Notes: generated by a model not told the origin, from the sequence alone. A stretch of DNA of 64,000 bases from Abelmoschus esculentus (GCA_035048815.1 JAUCBN010000049.1:131501-195500); one strand, 5' to 3'. Numbered from the stretch's first letter, positions 23,630 to 35,981 are shown. A program made the numbers and translations.

Positions 23630-24478
23630 AGAAAATTATACAACGGGCGTCGAACATCACTGAATCCCGTTAATAATAAATATCACTAAACACTATTAAA
23701 CTAATTTATAAAGATTAAAATATTTAAGGACTCAAAATATAATTATAAATTATTTAAATTATTTTTTATTAAATTACTTTCTATATATATTTTATTTTAT
23801 TAATTAAATAAATAAAAAAAATACTAAACCCTAAAAATTAATTTAAAAAAATAAAAAACCTAAAATCAAAATCACTAAACATTCAATTACAAACCCTAAA
23901 ATATAATCTTAAAACCCTATATCCAAAACATAAAACCAAAAATACTAAAAATACTAAACCCTAAATCCAAATCATAAAATCTTAAACCCTAAAATAACCA
24001 AAACTCCTAAACCTAAACCTTAAACTTTTAAACTAATTTTGGGTTTTAGATTTTGGGTTTATACTTTTAGAGTTTCATATTTTCTATTTTAGGGTTTAGG
24101 GTTATATTTTTAGATTTTAGGGTTTAGGGTTATATTTTTAGATTTTAGGGTTTAGGATTTTATTGTTTTAGGTTTTAGAGTTTATGATTTATTGTTTTGG
24201 ATTTTAGGGTTTAAGGTTTAATATTTTAGGTTTTGACTTTAGGGTTTTAGGTTTTTATTTAATATTTTTAATTTTAAATTAAAAATAATTTAAATAAATT
24301 ATTTTAAAAAATAAAATATAATATATATAATTTTTAAAAAAATTATTTTAAATAATTTAAAATTATATGTTTAGTCCTTAAAATTTAGAATTTTTATTAA
24401 TTAATTTAATAGTGTTCAGCGTTGTTCATTATTAGTGGTGTTCAGCAATGTTCGACGCAGGTAATAGGCTCGTCCTAA
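23630..24478. mobile_element. Large foldback element with telomere-like tracts
   Basis: Ends are acaacgggcgtcgaacatcactgaa on the left and the reverse complement of ttcgacgcaggta...cgtcctaaa on the right, the same terminal motifs as the 273-bp MITE at 11243. The left arm carries repeated aaaccctaaa-like motifs (23820-24020). The right arm carries the reverse complement, ttagggttt-like motifs (24030-24250), so the whole ~850 bp can fold into one long imperfect hairpin. Non-coding. Confidence 0.6.
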
Positions 24479-25244
24479 ACTAAATATATTATATTTATAT
24501 AATATTTTAAATTGTTAGTTAAGAATCTAAAATAAGTTTTGAATATCGATATTTATTATTTCTTTTAATACTTTAGATTTTTATAAATATTAAAATTTGT
24601 CTTTAAATATTGATATTTACAATAAAATATCTAATTTTCAATTTAATAGTAAATTGTAAAATTTATCATTTTAATATTTTTCATTTAAAAATAAAATTTA
24701 AAATTTATTATCTTTTGGGCGTAATATAAATATGTTGCACATAGATTTACCCCGTTTGTCTACTGGATCCAAGTTTTCTGCCAGCTGTTACTCTCTTATA
24801 ACAAGACACGTGGCATTACATTAGACATCGTGCCATGACCCCGCATCGTGCCACTCTCTGATTACTACTTAGATAATAAAAATGTCAGATATTAAAAATA
24901 TTGACATATTTATTTTATTATATACGAAATTTAATGTTTATTATTTTTAAATAAATTACTAAAATAATTGTTTATGTTTAGAGATCGTATACTTTTAACT
25001 ATTAATTTTTAAATGCGATTATTATAATCATATATATTTTTAATCTGTAAACTTATAGTTGTCATTAAATATTAATATGAGATTAATTTTTTAGATAAAT
25101 TGTTGTTTATTATTCACCCCCCCCAGAAAAATCTCTATAACAATCTCAAATAAGATTCTTATATACGAAAGTTTGGACAACCATCTTATTAGGAAATCCC
25201 CAAGCTGCACAAAATAATCCATTTACATCATCAATTTGTATATT
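24479..25244. other. Intergenic AT-rich DNA
   Basis: No gene seen. A C9-type homopolymer run lies at ~25118. A short GC-richer block at 24760-24865 contains acacgtggca and two copies of catcgtgcca; its origin is not clear. Confidence 0.4.
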
Positions 25245-25850
25245 ACTCTATGTATATTTGCACATATATCCCTAATATATACAACCAAAACATGATATTC
25301 TCTATCTTCATTCCTAAATTTTCTATGGTTTCTTTTCTTTCAAATGTTATACACATAAGTTCCCCATGCAATTTTAAGGATAAAACAATTAAAGATTTGG
25401 CTTTCAATCGAGTTTGCATTCATTATAATTTACCTTCCCAATCCAACATCCTTCTTTGGATCCCACAAAAACGGAGAATACTCTCCCAGAATTACTTCGA
25501 GAAGGAACACTCTGCAAAAATATGATTACGAGTCTTCAAAGTAGCGCCACACAAAGCACAAGTAGGGTCCAAGTTCAACCCTATACTTTGCGGTTTATCC
25601 GAAGTCGACAATCGATCAATAATAGTCATCCAAAGAATAACAAAGTGTTTAGGATAATCTTGTGCCAAGGAGCTTTTGGTCTGACCTCTCGAATTACATT
25701 TCGGATTTTTTTTAGTGTTCAAATTACCATAAGAGAATAGAGTCTGCAACACCGTTCTCAACTTCAGCATTTTGAATCCGAACGGAAACTGTTCTGTTTT
25801 GTAGAATACATCGGAAAACTTGAAAACCGTCTTGTTGTTGTACCTTGCAT
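25245..25850 (-). mobile_element. LINE (non-LTR retrotransposon) 3' fragment
   Basis: The minus strand encodes the zinc-binding region found after the reverse transcriptase of plant L1-type LINEs: DYPKHFVILWMTIIDRLST, then CALCG and HIFAECSFS, giving a Cys/His cluster. After a frameshift near 25500 it continues LKIAWGTYVYNI-like and ERN-like sequence. No reverse transcriptase core is present. It is a 3' fragment and is broken. Its 5' side abuts the IQM pseudogene. Confidence 0.65.
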
Positions 25851-25860
25851 AAGAAGAAAG

Positions 25861-26780
25861 GAATGTTTCATGATTCGAGTTTCTTGGCTGGTGGAGCAAC
25901 GGTAGCAGCCGGTAGGCTGGTGGCAGAGCATGGAGTTCTTAAGGTATCGGTTCGATATGTGATAATGATTTACGATTTCGTTTGAATGAATGGATAGTTG
26001 TTCAATTGTGTCCATACTCCATAATTGAAGCTAATTGGCTATGTTGTTTCTGATACATTCCTTCACTTTTCAGTCCATTTCTGCAGAGAGTGGACATTAC
26101 CGGCAGACGGATGATAGTCTCGATAGTTTCTTATTGTTTTTGAAGGAGAACGGAGTGAACCTCGATGAAGTTGAGGTAATCTTTCGATCTATCTTTTTTC
26201 TCTTCGGCAATATTCGAACTGAAATTCCCATGTTTTGATTCATGATTGGCAATTGTTTCTTATACTTTCGGGTATTACCGTGAGCCTTTGGTCCCATTTG
26301 ACATTTTATTTCGTGTTTAGATACGCCGGGAAACTGATGGTTCCGATATATATGATGATGGTAAAGCCAGCATTGTTGGGAAACCGGTTGGATTTTTCGG
26401 TAAGCTCGATGCCAACTGAACCTGGAATCGACGAGGCAGAGAAGAACTTGTCATCAGATCCATCCGAAAACAATCAAACCAAGACCACAAGCACTTACAA
26501 AAGGTCTTTATCCGGTGGTTTTCAGAGCTCAAGAGCCAATGTGCCCGAAAAAGTCATACTGCAAAGGATCTATTCCAAGAAGGCAGTGAAATCCTACCAA
26601 TTAGGACATCAACTGTCCCACAAATGGTCAACTGGAGCAGGACAGAGGATCGGGTGCGTTGCGGACTACCCTGTGGAACTGAGACAACAGGCATTAGAGT
26701 TCGTCAACCTATCTCCAAGAACTCAAACCCCTTCACCATTATTGTCTCCAAGAACACCACAGACCCCTACTGCGCCTTAG
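25861..26780 (+). pseudogene. IQM (IQ-motif) family gene, 5'-truncated
   Basis: Last exons of a plant IQM-type protein, a calmodulin-binding IQ-motif family. Exon to 25943 reads GMFHDSSFLAGGATVAAGRL; exon 26074-26175 reads ESGHYRQTDDSLDSFLLFLK; exon from 26321 reads IRRETDGSDIYDDGK; the last stretch reads SYQLGHQLSHKWSTGAGQRI and ends at TAG 26778-26780. The N-terminal half, including the IQ motif, is absent. Upstream of 25861 the reading frame breaks and LINE sequence begins. The frame entered at 26321 does not match the frame of the last segment (after ~26405); a 40-base GT...AG stretch at 26402-26441 would restore it but is too short for a normal plant intron. Probable pseudogene. Confidence 0.7.
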
Positions 26781-27133
26781 GCATGCCGGAGTCCCAGTGG
26801 CCTTACATCAAGATCTTTCCATGGTGTAAATAAAATACCTATACTTGAGATCTACCTAATTTATCAAAATAAACACACAAATATATTACATGCACGAAGA
26901 CATTACTTACAGACTCGGAAGTTCAGATACTGAAAAAGTTGAAATATAATAATATTCGATACCACAAGAAACATAAATGCGATTATAACACAACAAATAC
27001 GCACACAGAGATTTGAGTTTAGATGTCGTAAACCATGATGATTCAAATAGAGAAAAGTAATTGTTGAAAGTAGAGATAATCAACAAATCATCAATATATC
27101 TCTTCCCATATTCTCACCATTTTGGTTTCAGTG
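26781..27133. other. Intergenic: IQM 3' side and gene A 3'UTR
   Basis: Between the IQM pseudogene stop and the stop codon of the minus-strand gene that follows. Probably contains the 3'UTR of the latter. No other feature seen. Confidence 0.5.
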
Positions 27134-29774
27134 TTATCCAACCATTGTTGTGTAAGTCAAGTAGGCAAGCAAATTGGTCTTCAACAGATTATCGGCAAAT
27201 CCAACTTGAAAGCCAAATTCCTTAGCGTACTTGAGCGTTGTCCCCCATTTTTCCAACGTATCCCAGTCCAAATTCTCGACTGGAAAATCTTCCATCTCTT
27301 TGATTGCGGCGCAGACCAGGACTTGAACAGGGATATGAAAAACATCTGTAGCTTTTCCTCGAGCCTTTTCGATTCGATTTGCAATAGATTCAAGGTAGTC
27401 TGGAGTTTTCCCCCAACCAGTGTTCTTTAATGCCTGTTCCAAGCCTTGAAAGATTCTATACTCCATTCTGTATTTGGCTTTGCCATAAAATCGGTTTTCG
27501 AAATTTCTTACACCAAACGATAAATCTTCAAGAAACAGAAAACGTTCACAATCAGTTCTCATCCATGAACTTGCAGAATAGAACTGAAACAACAAACAAG
27601 GAAAACAAGTCATAATTCAGAGCAATGGTATATCAGTGTTACTTTTAGAAACATGTATTTTGAAGTTTTGGATTTAGATTTCATTTACTACATAAATTGT
27701 GAGGATGTTGTGTATATGATTATGTAGAAATCAACTGATAATAAGATGTATGATCATGCATTTGAAAAATATAAAAACATAGCATTTTTTTAATTCAATT
27801 TTGAATAACATTTTGATAAATTCATGGATTTAAGAGATAGTTACACACATGTAATACTACTTTCAAAATTCAAGTTTTCACATGAAACTTGGAGAGACTG
27901 CTACAATTCATGGCCTATCAATATCATATGTGTCTGTGTATACATAATACCTCTTTTTTCATAGTCCAGAAGCCAACTTCCTGAAATTTAAGAGAGAAGG
28001 AGATATTAAATAAATAAAAAAACAGAGAGGAACAATCAACAATGGGATGTCTAATACTGACTTGAGACATTAAAACCTAATAATATACAGAACCAAAAGA
28101 AAGAAGGGAAAAGGAAAAAGAAAAAAAAACGAGAGAGGGGCGATAGATAGAGAACAATTAATCAAGTACGATATGCATTTTGCTTTTTTGTTTTCAAGTT
28201 TATAGTTTCAACCATATATAGTATTTTTCAATGCTTTGAAAGTTTCAACACTAAGTATTATTTTCAAAGCAACAGGGCATGCAACACTGGAGCACCAGGG
28301 AGACAATCTTAAAAGTAAGGTTCCTTGAAATTCTGGCAAAAAAAAAAAGGTTCCTCGAAATACATGAAAAATTTAGAATTAGATGCAAACCACATCCGAA
28401 ACTTAAACTGAATCCATCTAACATAGTTGAAAATAGTTTTTTTGCTAGGTCTAAAAAAGAGTCTACTGCATGAGAAAAGGCATTATATTGTGATGTGATT
28501 AATAGATGAGTAATGTACCAACACATATTCAGATAAATGCATTAGATATGACCATCCAAGCTTCCACCAAAACATGAGAAAACTTAGAAAAAAGCAGAAC
28601 ATACTTGTTCTGGCATGAATCCAAACCCAACACATAAACCCGAATTATCAGGACATAATATTATATTTATATTAATGTGATTTAATAAATGAGACATGTT
28701 TATCTTATGCAAGAAATAAAATTCCCCTATTAATTAATATCATTGATAAGAAATGTGCAAACCATATATTATCAGGAAGAGTACATCAAGATTCCCAAGT
28801 TTTGTCAAGTAGAAGTTTGGATCATAAAACTAAACTCAACAATTAAATTTGTAAATATTAACATACCTTTAATGGTGGTTGATTTAATTTGTTTAACACT
28901 GTTAGCTTCACCCCATCTGTTTCTAAACTAGCTTTCATGCACTTGCCCTCAATTCGGAGGACACGTGGATCTATGAGATTAGACAAAAGTAGCCAATGCT
29001 TGTTGATTTGCTTGACGGAGCTGATAACTTGTGGTAAAAGATGACAGGTTTTCGTAACCATCATCTTATGGGCTAGGAAAGTTGTGAACTCCATATCTTC
29101 CATCTTGCCCTTATTCAGCTAATAAACACACAAAAGAAGTACTAAGAAACAACACAAAGACATTATCAACGCAAGTATTCAGCTAAACCTTTTTTCCCTT
29201 TAAAAGATGGCATTTTCAAACTACTCCCTGTGGAGTGGTGAAGACTGTGTCGTCGTCGTTGTTGATGTGGGATCTTTTTACTTTCAACTTATATGTACAA
29301 TAAATAAATAAAAATGTGAATTGAATATGAATCACTAAGTTCAATCAAGAGAGTTACCTTCCTTTTGCAAACTTTCACCATTTCTGCCTCAAAGTTCCCC
29401 TCGATATCCCTTTCAGCATCCGATAAGATATCGGAAACTAAATCCCTCTTTCTTTTCTTGCTTCCACTCAACATCGAGCTCCACGTTTTCACCCTGGAAA
29501 ATGTGGTCCTCATCTGGGTTCCTCGTCCATATTGTGCTTCATATGTTCGTTGAGGGTCTACTGTCCGTTCAATATCCAAAACCCATCTGTCGTTGTTGTA
29601 AGACCAATCTAGGAAACATGACCTTTGATAAAACAGTGGTAGTTCTTCCATTTTCACCACATCTTTTGCTAAACCTACGTCCTCGTATTTGTCCAAGATT
29701 TCCAGAAGCTCATTGCTGTCTTGGATTAAAGAGAGGAGCCTATCCAGTACACAGCTCAATACACATTCAATCAT
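27134..29774 (-). CDS. Unrecognised protein, tandem paralogue A
   Basis: I do not recognise the family. Best model: exons 29774-29358, 29109-28867 and 27583-27134, GT-AG and all phase 0, giving 369 aa. Residues ~110-139 are basic (GSKKRKRDLVSDILSD), a possible nuclear signal. The second exon is helical (HKMMVTKTCHLLPQV, VKQINKHW). The last exon is the best conserved: ALKNTGWGKTPDYLESIA, VCAAIKEMEDFPVENLDWDT, GFADNLLKTNLLA. It is clearly paralogous to the gene at 37155-39185. A 31-nt exon-like segment at 27981-27951 does not keep frame and is left out. The start is supported by an acceptor (CTCAG|ACCTGTG) eleven bases upstream, homologous to one in the paralogue. Confidence 0.65.
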
Positions 29775-30025
29775 ATTGCACAGGTCTGAGGAATTCAACC
29801 CAGACCGGGCGAAATCATTAAACCGAAAACAAAAACAAAAAAATCCAATCAGAACGAAAATCGAAAGAACAATCAAGTCAACGACATCGAAATGTTGAAC
29901 AGATATAGAATTACAAACCAACAAAAACGGAAGTATATGAAACGAAATTCCGTCAAGTAATTCAAGAAATCCTTGGAAATCAAAGCAAGATATGATGATG
30001 AATTAGTAAATTCAGTAGCACTTAC

Positions 30026-30115
30026 TGTTTTGATTTGCCTCCTGCAACGAAGAGAAGACCAAAGGGGAGAAACAATGGGATTCTGGTGGGGATTTTAAAT
30101 AAAAGAAATAAAGCC
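30026..30115 (-). promoter_or_regulatory. 5'UTR exon and promoter side of paralogue A
   Basis: Minus-strand ...GGCAAATCAAAACA|GTAAGTGC (donor at 30025) matches ...GACGAATCAAAACA|GTAAGTAC of paralogue B (39423/39422). This indicates a shared non-coding first exon. A GC-rich gcgcgcgcgaag block lies just upstream (~30128). Confidence 0.45.
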
Positions 30116-30783
30116 AAGAACTCGAGTGCGCGCGCGAAGCTACAGTGAACCGTGCGCGAGTTTTGCAGGAAAAAAATATTATTTTTTTGTGTGTATAATA
30201 AAAGAAAAAGGCCAAATTCTTTGATTACTCCTTGTATTGTTGGAATGTTTTGAAATTTAATCTATATTCTAATTTAATCATTTATAGCTCATGTATTTTT
30301 CAAATTTTAAAAATTTCATCCAATACAAAAAACAGCCACGATTTTTTTTAATTCAAATTTTGTTACTAATCCTTGTATTATCCATAATTTGTATATTTTA
30401 CTACAAAAAAATTGGAAAATTAAAATTTGGTCCTTAATTTTTTTAAAATATTAATTTAACTCCTTAATATTTTGGAAATTCTTATTCAACATTATTTTTT
30501 AATATTTTAATTAAATCCATTCTCATAATTTTTAAAAATTCTCATTAAATGTCTCAAATTTATTAAAAATCTTATTTATATCCCAAATCATTTGAAAATA
30601 TAAATTTAACCTTTAAATTTTTTAAATATTTTAGTCAAATCCTCTGATTTTTTTTTTCTAAAAAAATAATTGTTCTCGAACTCTTTCATCAAATACCTAG
30701 ATTAATTCTATAGATTAATATCATTTGAATTAGGGCTGAATTTTCAAAAAAGAAAGAGTACAAAGTTTGCAAATTAAAATACA
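30116..30783. other. Upstream DNA of paralogue A
   Basis: AT-rich, with a succession of similar phrases (aatttaactccttaat, aaatcc-ttttaaaa) that look like a decayed tandem array. No gene. It ends at the copia target site. Confidence 0.35.
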
Positions 30784-31003
30784 TGTTAAGAATATTTTAT
30801 TTATGGTGAATATCCATGTATTATAGGAAGGTTTAATGGGCTTTATTATTAGGGTTTAATACCCATTGAAATTAGGGTTTCCATCCACGCCTATAAATAT
30901 AGACTTTTGAAGAAAGCTTTGTACACAACTCAACTTTGAGAATACAATAAAATCTCTCCCTTTTGTCTCTCTCTTGTCTATTTTCTTTATTTTATTCATA
31001 ACA
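30784..31003 (+). repeat. 5' LTR of the copia element
   Basis: 220 bp, TG...CA. Contains a TATA box in cctataaatatag (~30889-30901). The sequence just after it, cgttattagcacgagtttgc, does not match the usual initiator-Met primer site tggtatcagagc. Confidence 0.92.
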
Positions 31004-31071
31004 CGTTATTAGCACGAGTTTGCTCAGAAGATTTTTATTTCAAGTCTCTTTAAAGATTTACCTGTATATCA

Positions 31072-32094
31072 ATGGCAAATATTGCAAAAATTGAGTTTGC
31101 GGCTCTTGATATTTTCGGAAAGAATTATTTATCTTGGATCCTAGATGCTGAAATACATCTAGATGCAAATGGCCTGGGAAATACTATTAAAGAGGGGAAT
31201 GCAGAATCTGCTCAAAATAAGGCCAGAGCCATGATACTTCTTCGCCGTCACCTCCATGAGGGGTTGAAATCTGAATATTTAACGGTGAAAGATCCTCTTA
31301 TTCTTTGGAATAATCTAAAGGAACGATATGACCACCAGAAAACCGTTATTTTGCCTAAAGCTCGATATGATTGGTTGCATCTAAGATTACAAGATTTTAA
31401 ATCAGTAAGCGAGTATAACTCTGCTATGTTTCGAATTACTTCACAATTGAAGTTATGTGGTCAAAATATTACTGATGAGGATATGTTAGAAAAAACATAC
31501 TCCACTTTTCATGCCAACAATGTTGTCCTTCAGACACAGTATCATGAAAAAGGCTTTAAGAAATATTCTGAGTTAATTTCTTGCCTTCTTGTGGCTGAGC
31601 AAAATAATGAGTTGCTCATGAAAAATCATGAATATCGCTCAACAGGCTTTGCTCCATTCCCTGAAGCGAATGTGACATTATATAGCGGAAAAAATAAAGG
31701 CTATACCAATAATCGTGGTCATAGTTATGGGCATGGGCGTGGTCATAGCCACAGTCGAGGACATAGACGAGGTGGTCGTTTTAAAAGTAACTATACCCAC
31801 CGCAAGTGGAACAATAAGGATGACAATGGTGCAAAAGATCAATCCAAGAAAGAGGAATCAACGTGTCATCGATGTGGCAGCACAAATCATTGGGCTCGTG
31901 CTTGTTGTACTCCAAAACATCTTGTGGACCTTTACCAACAATCAATAAGTGGTAAAGGAAAAAGAATTGAAACAAATTTTGTTTATATCGATGACAAAGA
32001 TGATTATGGCATTTCCGGTAGTGGCCAGGACAATTATGGCATTACAAACATAGAAGTTGATGATTTTCTCATATCCCCTAAGAGAAATATTTGA
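31072..32094 (+). CDS. copia gag polyprotein
   Basis: Uninterrupted 340-aa ORF. The N-terminal and central parts resemble the plant copia Gag (UBN2-type) domain (NYLSWILDAEIHLDANGLG, LWNNLKERYDHQKTVILPKA). A His/Gly/Arg-rich linker (GRGHSHSRGHRRGGR) precedes one CCHC zinc knuckle, CHRCGSTNHWARAC, with C-x2-C-x4-H-x4-C spacing. Ends at TGA 32092-32094, about 160 bases before the protease reading frame, so gag and pol are separate frames. Confidence 0.88.
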   Translation: MANIAKIEFAALDIFGKNYLSWILDAEIHLDANGLGNTIKEGNAESAQNKARAMILLRRHLHEGLKSEYLTVKDPLILWNNLKERYDHQKTVILPKARYDWLHLRLQDFKSVSEYNSAMFRITSQLKLCGQNITDEDMLEKTYSTFHANNVVLQTQYHEKGFKKYSELISCLLVAEQNNELLMKNHEYRSTGFAPFPEANVTLYSGKNKGYTNNRGHSYGHGRGHSHSRGHRRGGRFKSNYTHRKWNNKDDNGAKDQSKKEESTCHRCGSTNHWARACCTPKHLVDLYQQSISGKGKRIETNFVYIDDKDDYGISGSGQDNYGITNIEVDDFLISPKRNI

Positions 32095-32253
32095 TGCCTT
32101 TTAATTAATTTCATATTTACTTTATGTTATTAATAAGATGTTTTATTTTATCATGTATTTTCTTTCAAGAATAAAATTTATGTTTACTTTATTAAAATCA
32201 TTGATGTTATTTATTTATTTCGAATATTATTGTAACATTTATTTATTTATTCT

Positions 32254-33246
32254 TTGAAGAATATGATTACGTCACAAATACAATCTGCAAAATATGGTGA
32301 CGACTTATGCTTAGCAGACAGTGCAAGTACTCATACAATAGTTAAGCATAAGAAATTCTTTTCCCATTTAACAATACAAGGGAATAATGTGAGTACTATA
32401 TCCGGAAGTGCTAATATCATAGAAGGTTCCGGAAAAACGCATATGTTATTGCCAAATGGAACTTTATTCCATATTCAAGATGCGCTATACTCTCCAAAGT
32501 CTGAACGAAACTTATTAAGTTTTAAGGATATTCGCAAAAATGGATATCATATTGAGAGTATTAGTCAAGGGGATGCTGAATATCTCTACATTATGAGTAT
32601 AACTCAAGGCAATAAGAAAGTGCTAGAAAAATTACATGCACTATCATCCGGATTGTACTACACAAGAATTAGTGCAATTGAAGCACATGCTATTGTAAAC
32701 TATAAGTTTACTGATAACTTTATTATTTGGCACGACCGGTTAGGCCATCCCGGTTCGATTATGATGCGAAAAATTATTGAGAATTCATGTGGTCACTCAT
32801 TGAATAACCAAGAGATTCTTCAAAGTAATGCCTTTTTATGTGATGCTTGCTCTCAAGGCAAATTAATTACTCGACCATCACCAGCTAAAATAGATTATGA
32901 ATCTATTAACTTTCTGGAACGGATACAGGGTGATATATGTGGGCCCACACACCCTTCTTGTAGACCATTTAGATATTTTATGGTTTTAATTGATGCATCG
33001 ACTAGATGGTCAAATGTATCCTTGTTATCAACCCGCAATTTGGCATTTGCGAGGTTACTTGCTCAATTAATTAAACTACGAGCACATTTTCCAGATTCTC
33101 CTATAAAGACAATTCGTCTTGATAATGCTGGTGAATTTACTTCTAAGGCTTTTGATGATTTTTGCATGTCGATTGGAATTAGTGTTGAACATCCTGTAGC
33201 TCATGTTCATACACAAAATGGTCTTGCAGAATCATTTATTAAATGA
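32254..33246 (+). pseudogene. copia pol, protease and integrase part
   Basis: Reads aspartic protease (LADSASTHTIV), the GAG-pre-integrase zinc region (HDRLGHPGSIMMRK...CDAC), and the integrase core with GDICGP, RLDNAGEFTS and NGLAESF, giving a D, D, E set. The frame is stopped by TGA at 33244-33246 right after the catalytic Glu region, at a place where the family normally continues. A TGA next to CG suggests C-to-T decay. Confidence 0.8.
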
Positions 33247-33270
33247 CGTCAATTAATTGCAAGACCGTTA

Positions 33271-34248
33271 TTGATGAAGTCCAAACTACCAATTTCTGCT
33301 TGGGGGCATGCCATTTTACATGCGGCATCACTGATTCGCATCAGGCCAGTAAGTTATCATAATTTCTCCCTGTTACAAATGATTTTTGGTCAGGAACCAA
33401 ATATTTCCCATCTTAGAATTTTTAGATGTGCGGTTTATGTTCCGATTGCTCCACCACAACGCACAAAGATGGGTCCTCAAAGGAGATTGAGGATATATGT
33501 CGGATTTGAATCCCCCTCGATAATTAAATATCTTGAGCCTTTGACAGGGAATTTATTTACAGCTCGATTTGCCGATTGTCATTTTAATGAATCAGTTTTC
33601 CCGACATTAGGGGGAGAAAATAAACAGCTGGGAAACGAAATAAGTTGGAATGAATTATCGTTATCTCACTTTGATCCACGTACCCAACAATGTGATCTAG
33701 AAGTTCAAAGGATAATTCATTTGCAAAACTTAGCAAATCAATTGCCAGATGCTTTTGTTGATCCTAAAAGAGTGACTAAGTCACATATTCCAGCTGTGAA
33801 TGCTCCTGTTAAAATTGATGTCCCATAAGGACAAACTCTAGTTGCTAATGAGTCAAACGCACGCTTGAAGCGTGGTAGACCAATAGGTTCTAAAGATAAG
33901 ATTCCTCGAAAAAGAAAAGGAGCTATATCCTGTGATGGTCCAATTATGGAATCAACGAATCATGAAATATCTCGAGAAGAGATTAAAAGGTCTCCAGAAG
34001 AGACATCAGACATGACTCAGGTACCTGATGAAATCTCTATAAATTATGTCATGTCTGGTAACAAATGGAACCAAAATAAAACTGATGTTGATAATACTTT
34101 TGCATGCAATATAGCACTAGAGATTTTGGATGATAACGTGGATCATGAACCATCGTCAATTAGACAATGTAAGCAAAGAGATGATTGGCCAAAATGGAAA
34201 GAGGCAATTGAAGCGGAACTCAAATCTTTTTCAAAAAGAGAAGTCTAA
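33271..34248 (+). pseudogene. copia pol, integrase C-terminus and linker
   Basis: Continuation of the same reading frame after the stop at 33246: KLPISAWGHAILHAASLIR, then the variable linker. Further stops occur at 33826-33828 and 34246-34248. The second half is Lys-rich (KRGRPIGSKDKIPRKRKGA). Confidence 0.7.
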
Positions 34249-34304
34249 GGGCCTGTAGTCCGTACACCAGAAGGTGTAAAACCCGTGGGTATAAATGGGT
34301 CTTT

Positions 34305-35758
34305 GTGAGAAAGAGAAATGAAAAAGGGGAAATTGCGAGATATAAAGCTCGTTTGGTTGCACAAGGATTTTCACAAAGACCTGGAATTGATTATGAAGAA
34401 ACATATTCCCCAGTAGTGGATGCAACCACTTTTCGATTTTTGATTAGTCTGACAGTAAAAGAAAGACTTCATTTCCGCTTAATGGATGTTGTTACAGCCT
34501 ATCTATATGGGCCTCTTGATAATGATATTTATATGAAACTTCCGGAAGGATTTAAACTGCCTGAAGCAGTTGATTCAGGTTCTCGAGAACATTATTCAAT
34601 TAAATTGAATAGATCCCTTTATGGATTAAAACAATTTGGGCGCATGTGGTATAATCGCCTCAGTGAATACTTATTAGCGAAAGGCTATAAGAATGATCCA
34701 ATTTCCCCATGCATTTTTATTAAGAGGTTTAGCTCCGGATTCGTCATTATTGCCGTGTATGTTGATGATTTGAATATCATTGGAACTCCTGAAGAGATCT
34801 CTTTAACAGTGGAATATTTAAAGAAAGAATTTGAAATGAAAGATCTCGGAAAAACAAGATTTTGTCTTGGATTACATATTGAGCACTTAAAGGATGAAAT
34901 CCTTGTGCATCAATCAACATACATAAAAAAAATGCTAAAGAGGTTTTACATGCATAACGCACATCCGTTGAGCACCCCCATGGTTGTTAGGTCACTTGAT
35001 GTCAACAAAGATCCATTCCGTCCTCGAGAGAAGGATGAGGACATTCTTGGTCCAGAAGTTCCATACTTAAGTGCTATTGGTGCTTTGATGTATCTTTCTA
35101 GTCACACACGACCTGATATATCATTCGCTGTCAATTTGTTGGCAAGATTTAGCTCATGTCCAACCCGAAGACACTGGAATGGGGTTAAACATATATTTCG
35201 TTATCTTCAAGGTACGAAAGACATGAGATTATTTTTCCCTAATATATCCAAAACAGAATTGGTCAGTTTTGCAGATGCAGGATACTTATCTGATCCTCAT
35301 AATGCTCGATCACAGACTGGTTATGTATTTACATATGGTGGTACAACAATTTCTTGGCGTTCAATGAAACAAACTCTTACTGCCACTTCTTCTAATCATG
35401 CTGAGATTTTGGCTATCCATGAGGCTAGTCGTGAATGTGTGTGGTTAAGGTCTGTAACCCAACATATTCGAGAAAATTGTGGTTTACTCTCTAGAAAAAT
35501 TTCTCCGACAGTCTTATATGAGGATAATACAGCATGTATTCCCAACTTAAGGAAGGATACATAAAGGGTGATAGAACAAAACACATCTTACCAAAATTCT
35601 TCTTCACTCATGATCTACAAAAGAATGGAGATATTGATGTGCAACAAATTCATTCATGTGATAATTTGGCAGATCTATTTACTAAGGCGCTCCCTACTGC
35701 TCTATTTGAGAAGTTAACATACAATATTGGATTGCGTCGTGTCAGAGATCTTGTCTGA
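34305..35758 (+). pseudogene. copia pol, reverse transcriptase and RNase H
   Basis: Frame 34305-35564 reads RYKARLVAQGFSQRPGIDYE, SLYGLKQFGRMWYNRL, the RT active site YVDDL, and RNase H motifs (SFADAGYLSDPHNARSQTGY, TATSSNHAEILA, LYEDNTACI). A frameshift near 35555 moves the RNase H end into the frame of 35534-35758 (GGYIKGD-like, HILPKFFFTHDLQ, NLADLFTKALP). The frame also shifts between 34248 and 34305. Confidence 0.82.
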
Positions 35759-35981
35759 TGCATTTATGAGAGGGAGTAAAACACGTGTTGTACTCTTTTC
35801 CTTATCCATGGTTTTGTCCCATTGGGTTTTCCTGGAAAAGGTTTTTAATGAGGCAACATATTTTGTGTATTAAAGATATGTGTACTCTTTTTCCTTCACT
35901 AAGCATTTTTTTTCCCACAGGGTTTTTATCTTAGCAAGGTTTTAACGAGGCACAATATCTTCATGGATATTCAAGGGGGAA

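Noticed and set aside
26402..26441. 40-base GT...AG intron that would restore the IQM frame
   Set aside because: Too short for a typical plant intron; the frame break is treated as a mutation in a truncated gene.
27951..27981. 31-nt exon-like segment in paralogue A
   Set aside because: It has AG and GT borders, but including it breaks the frame into the conserved last exon; a homologous segment near 38000-38034 in paralogue B also breaks frame.
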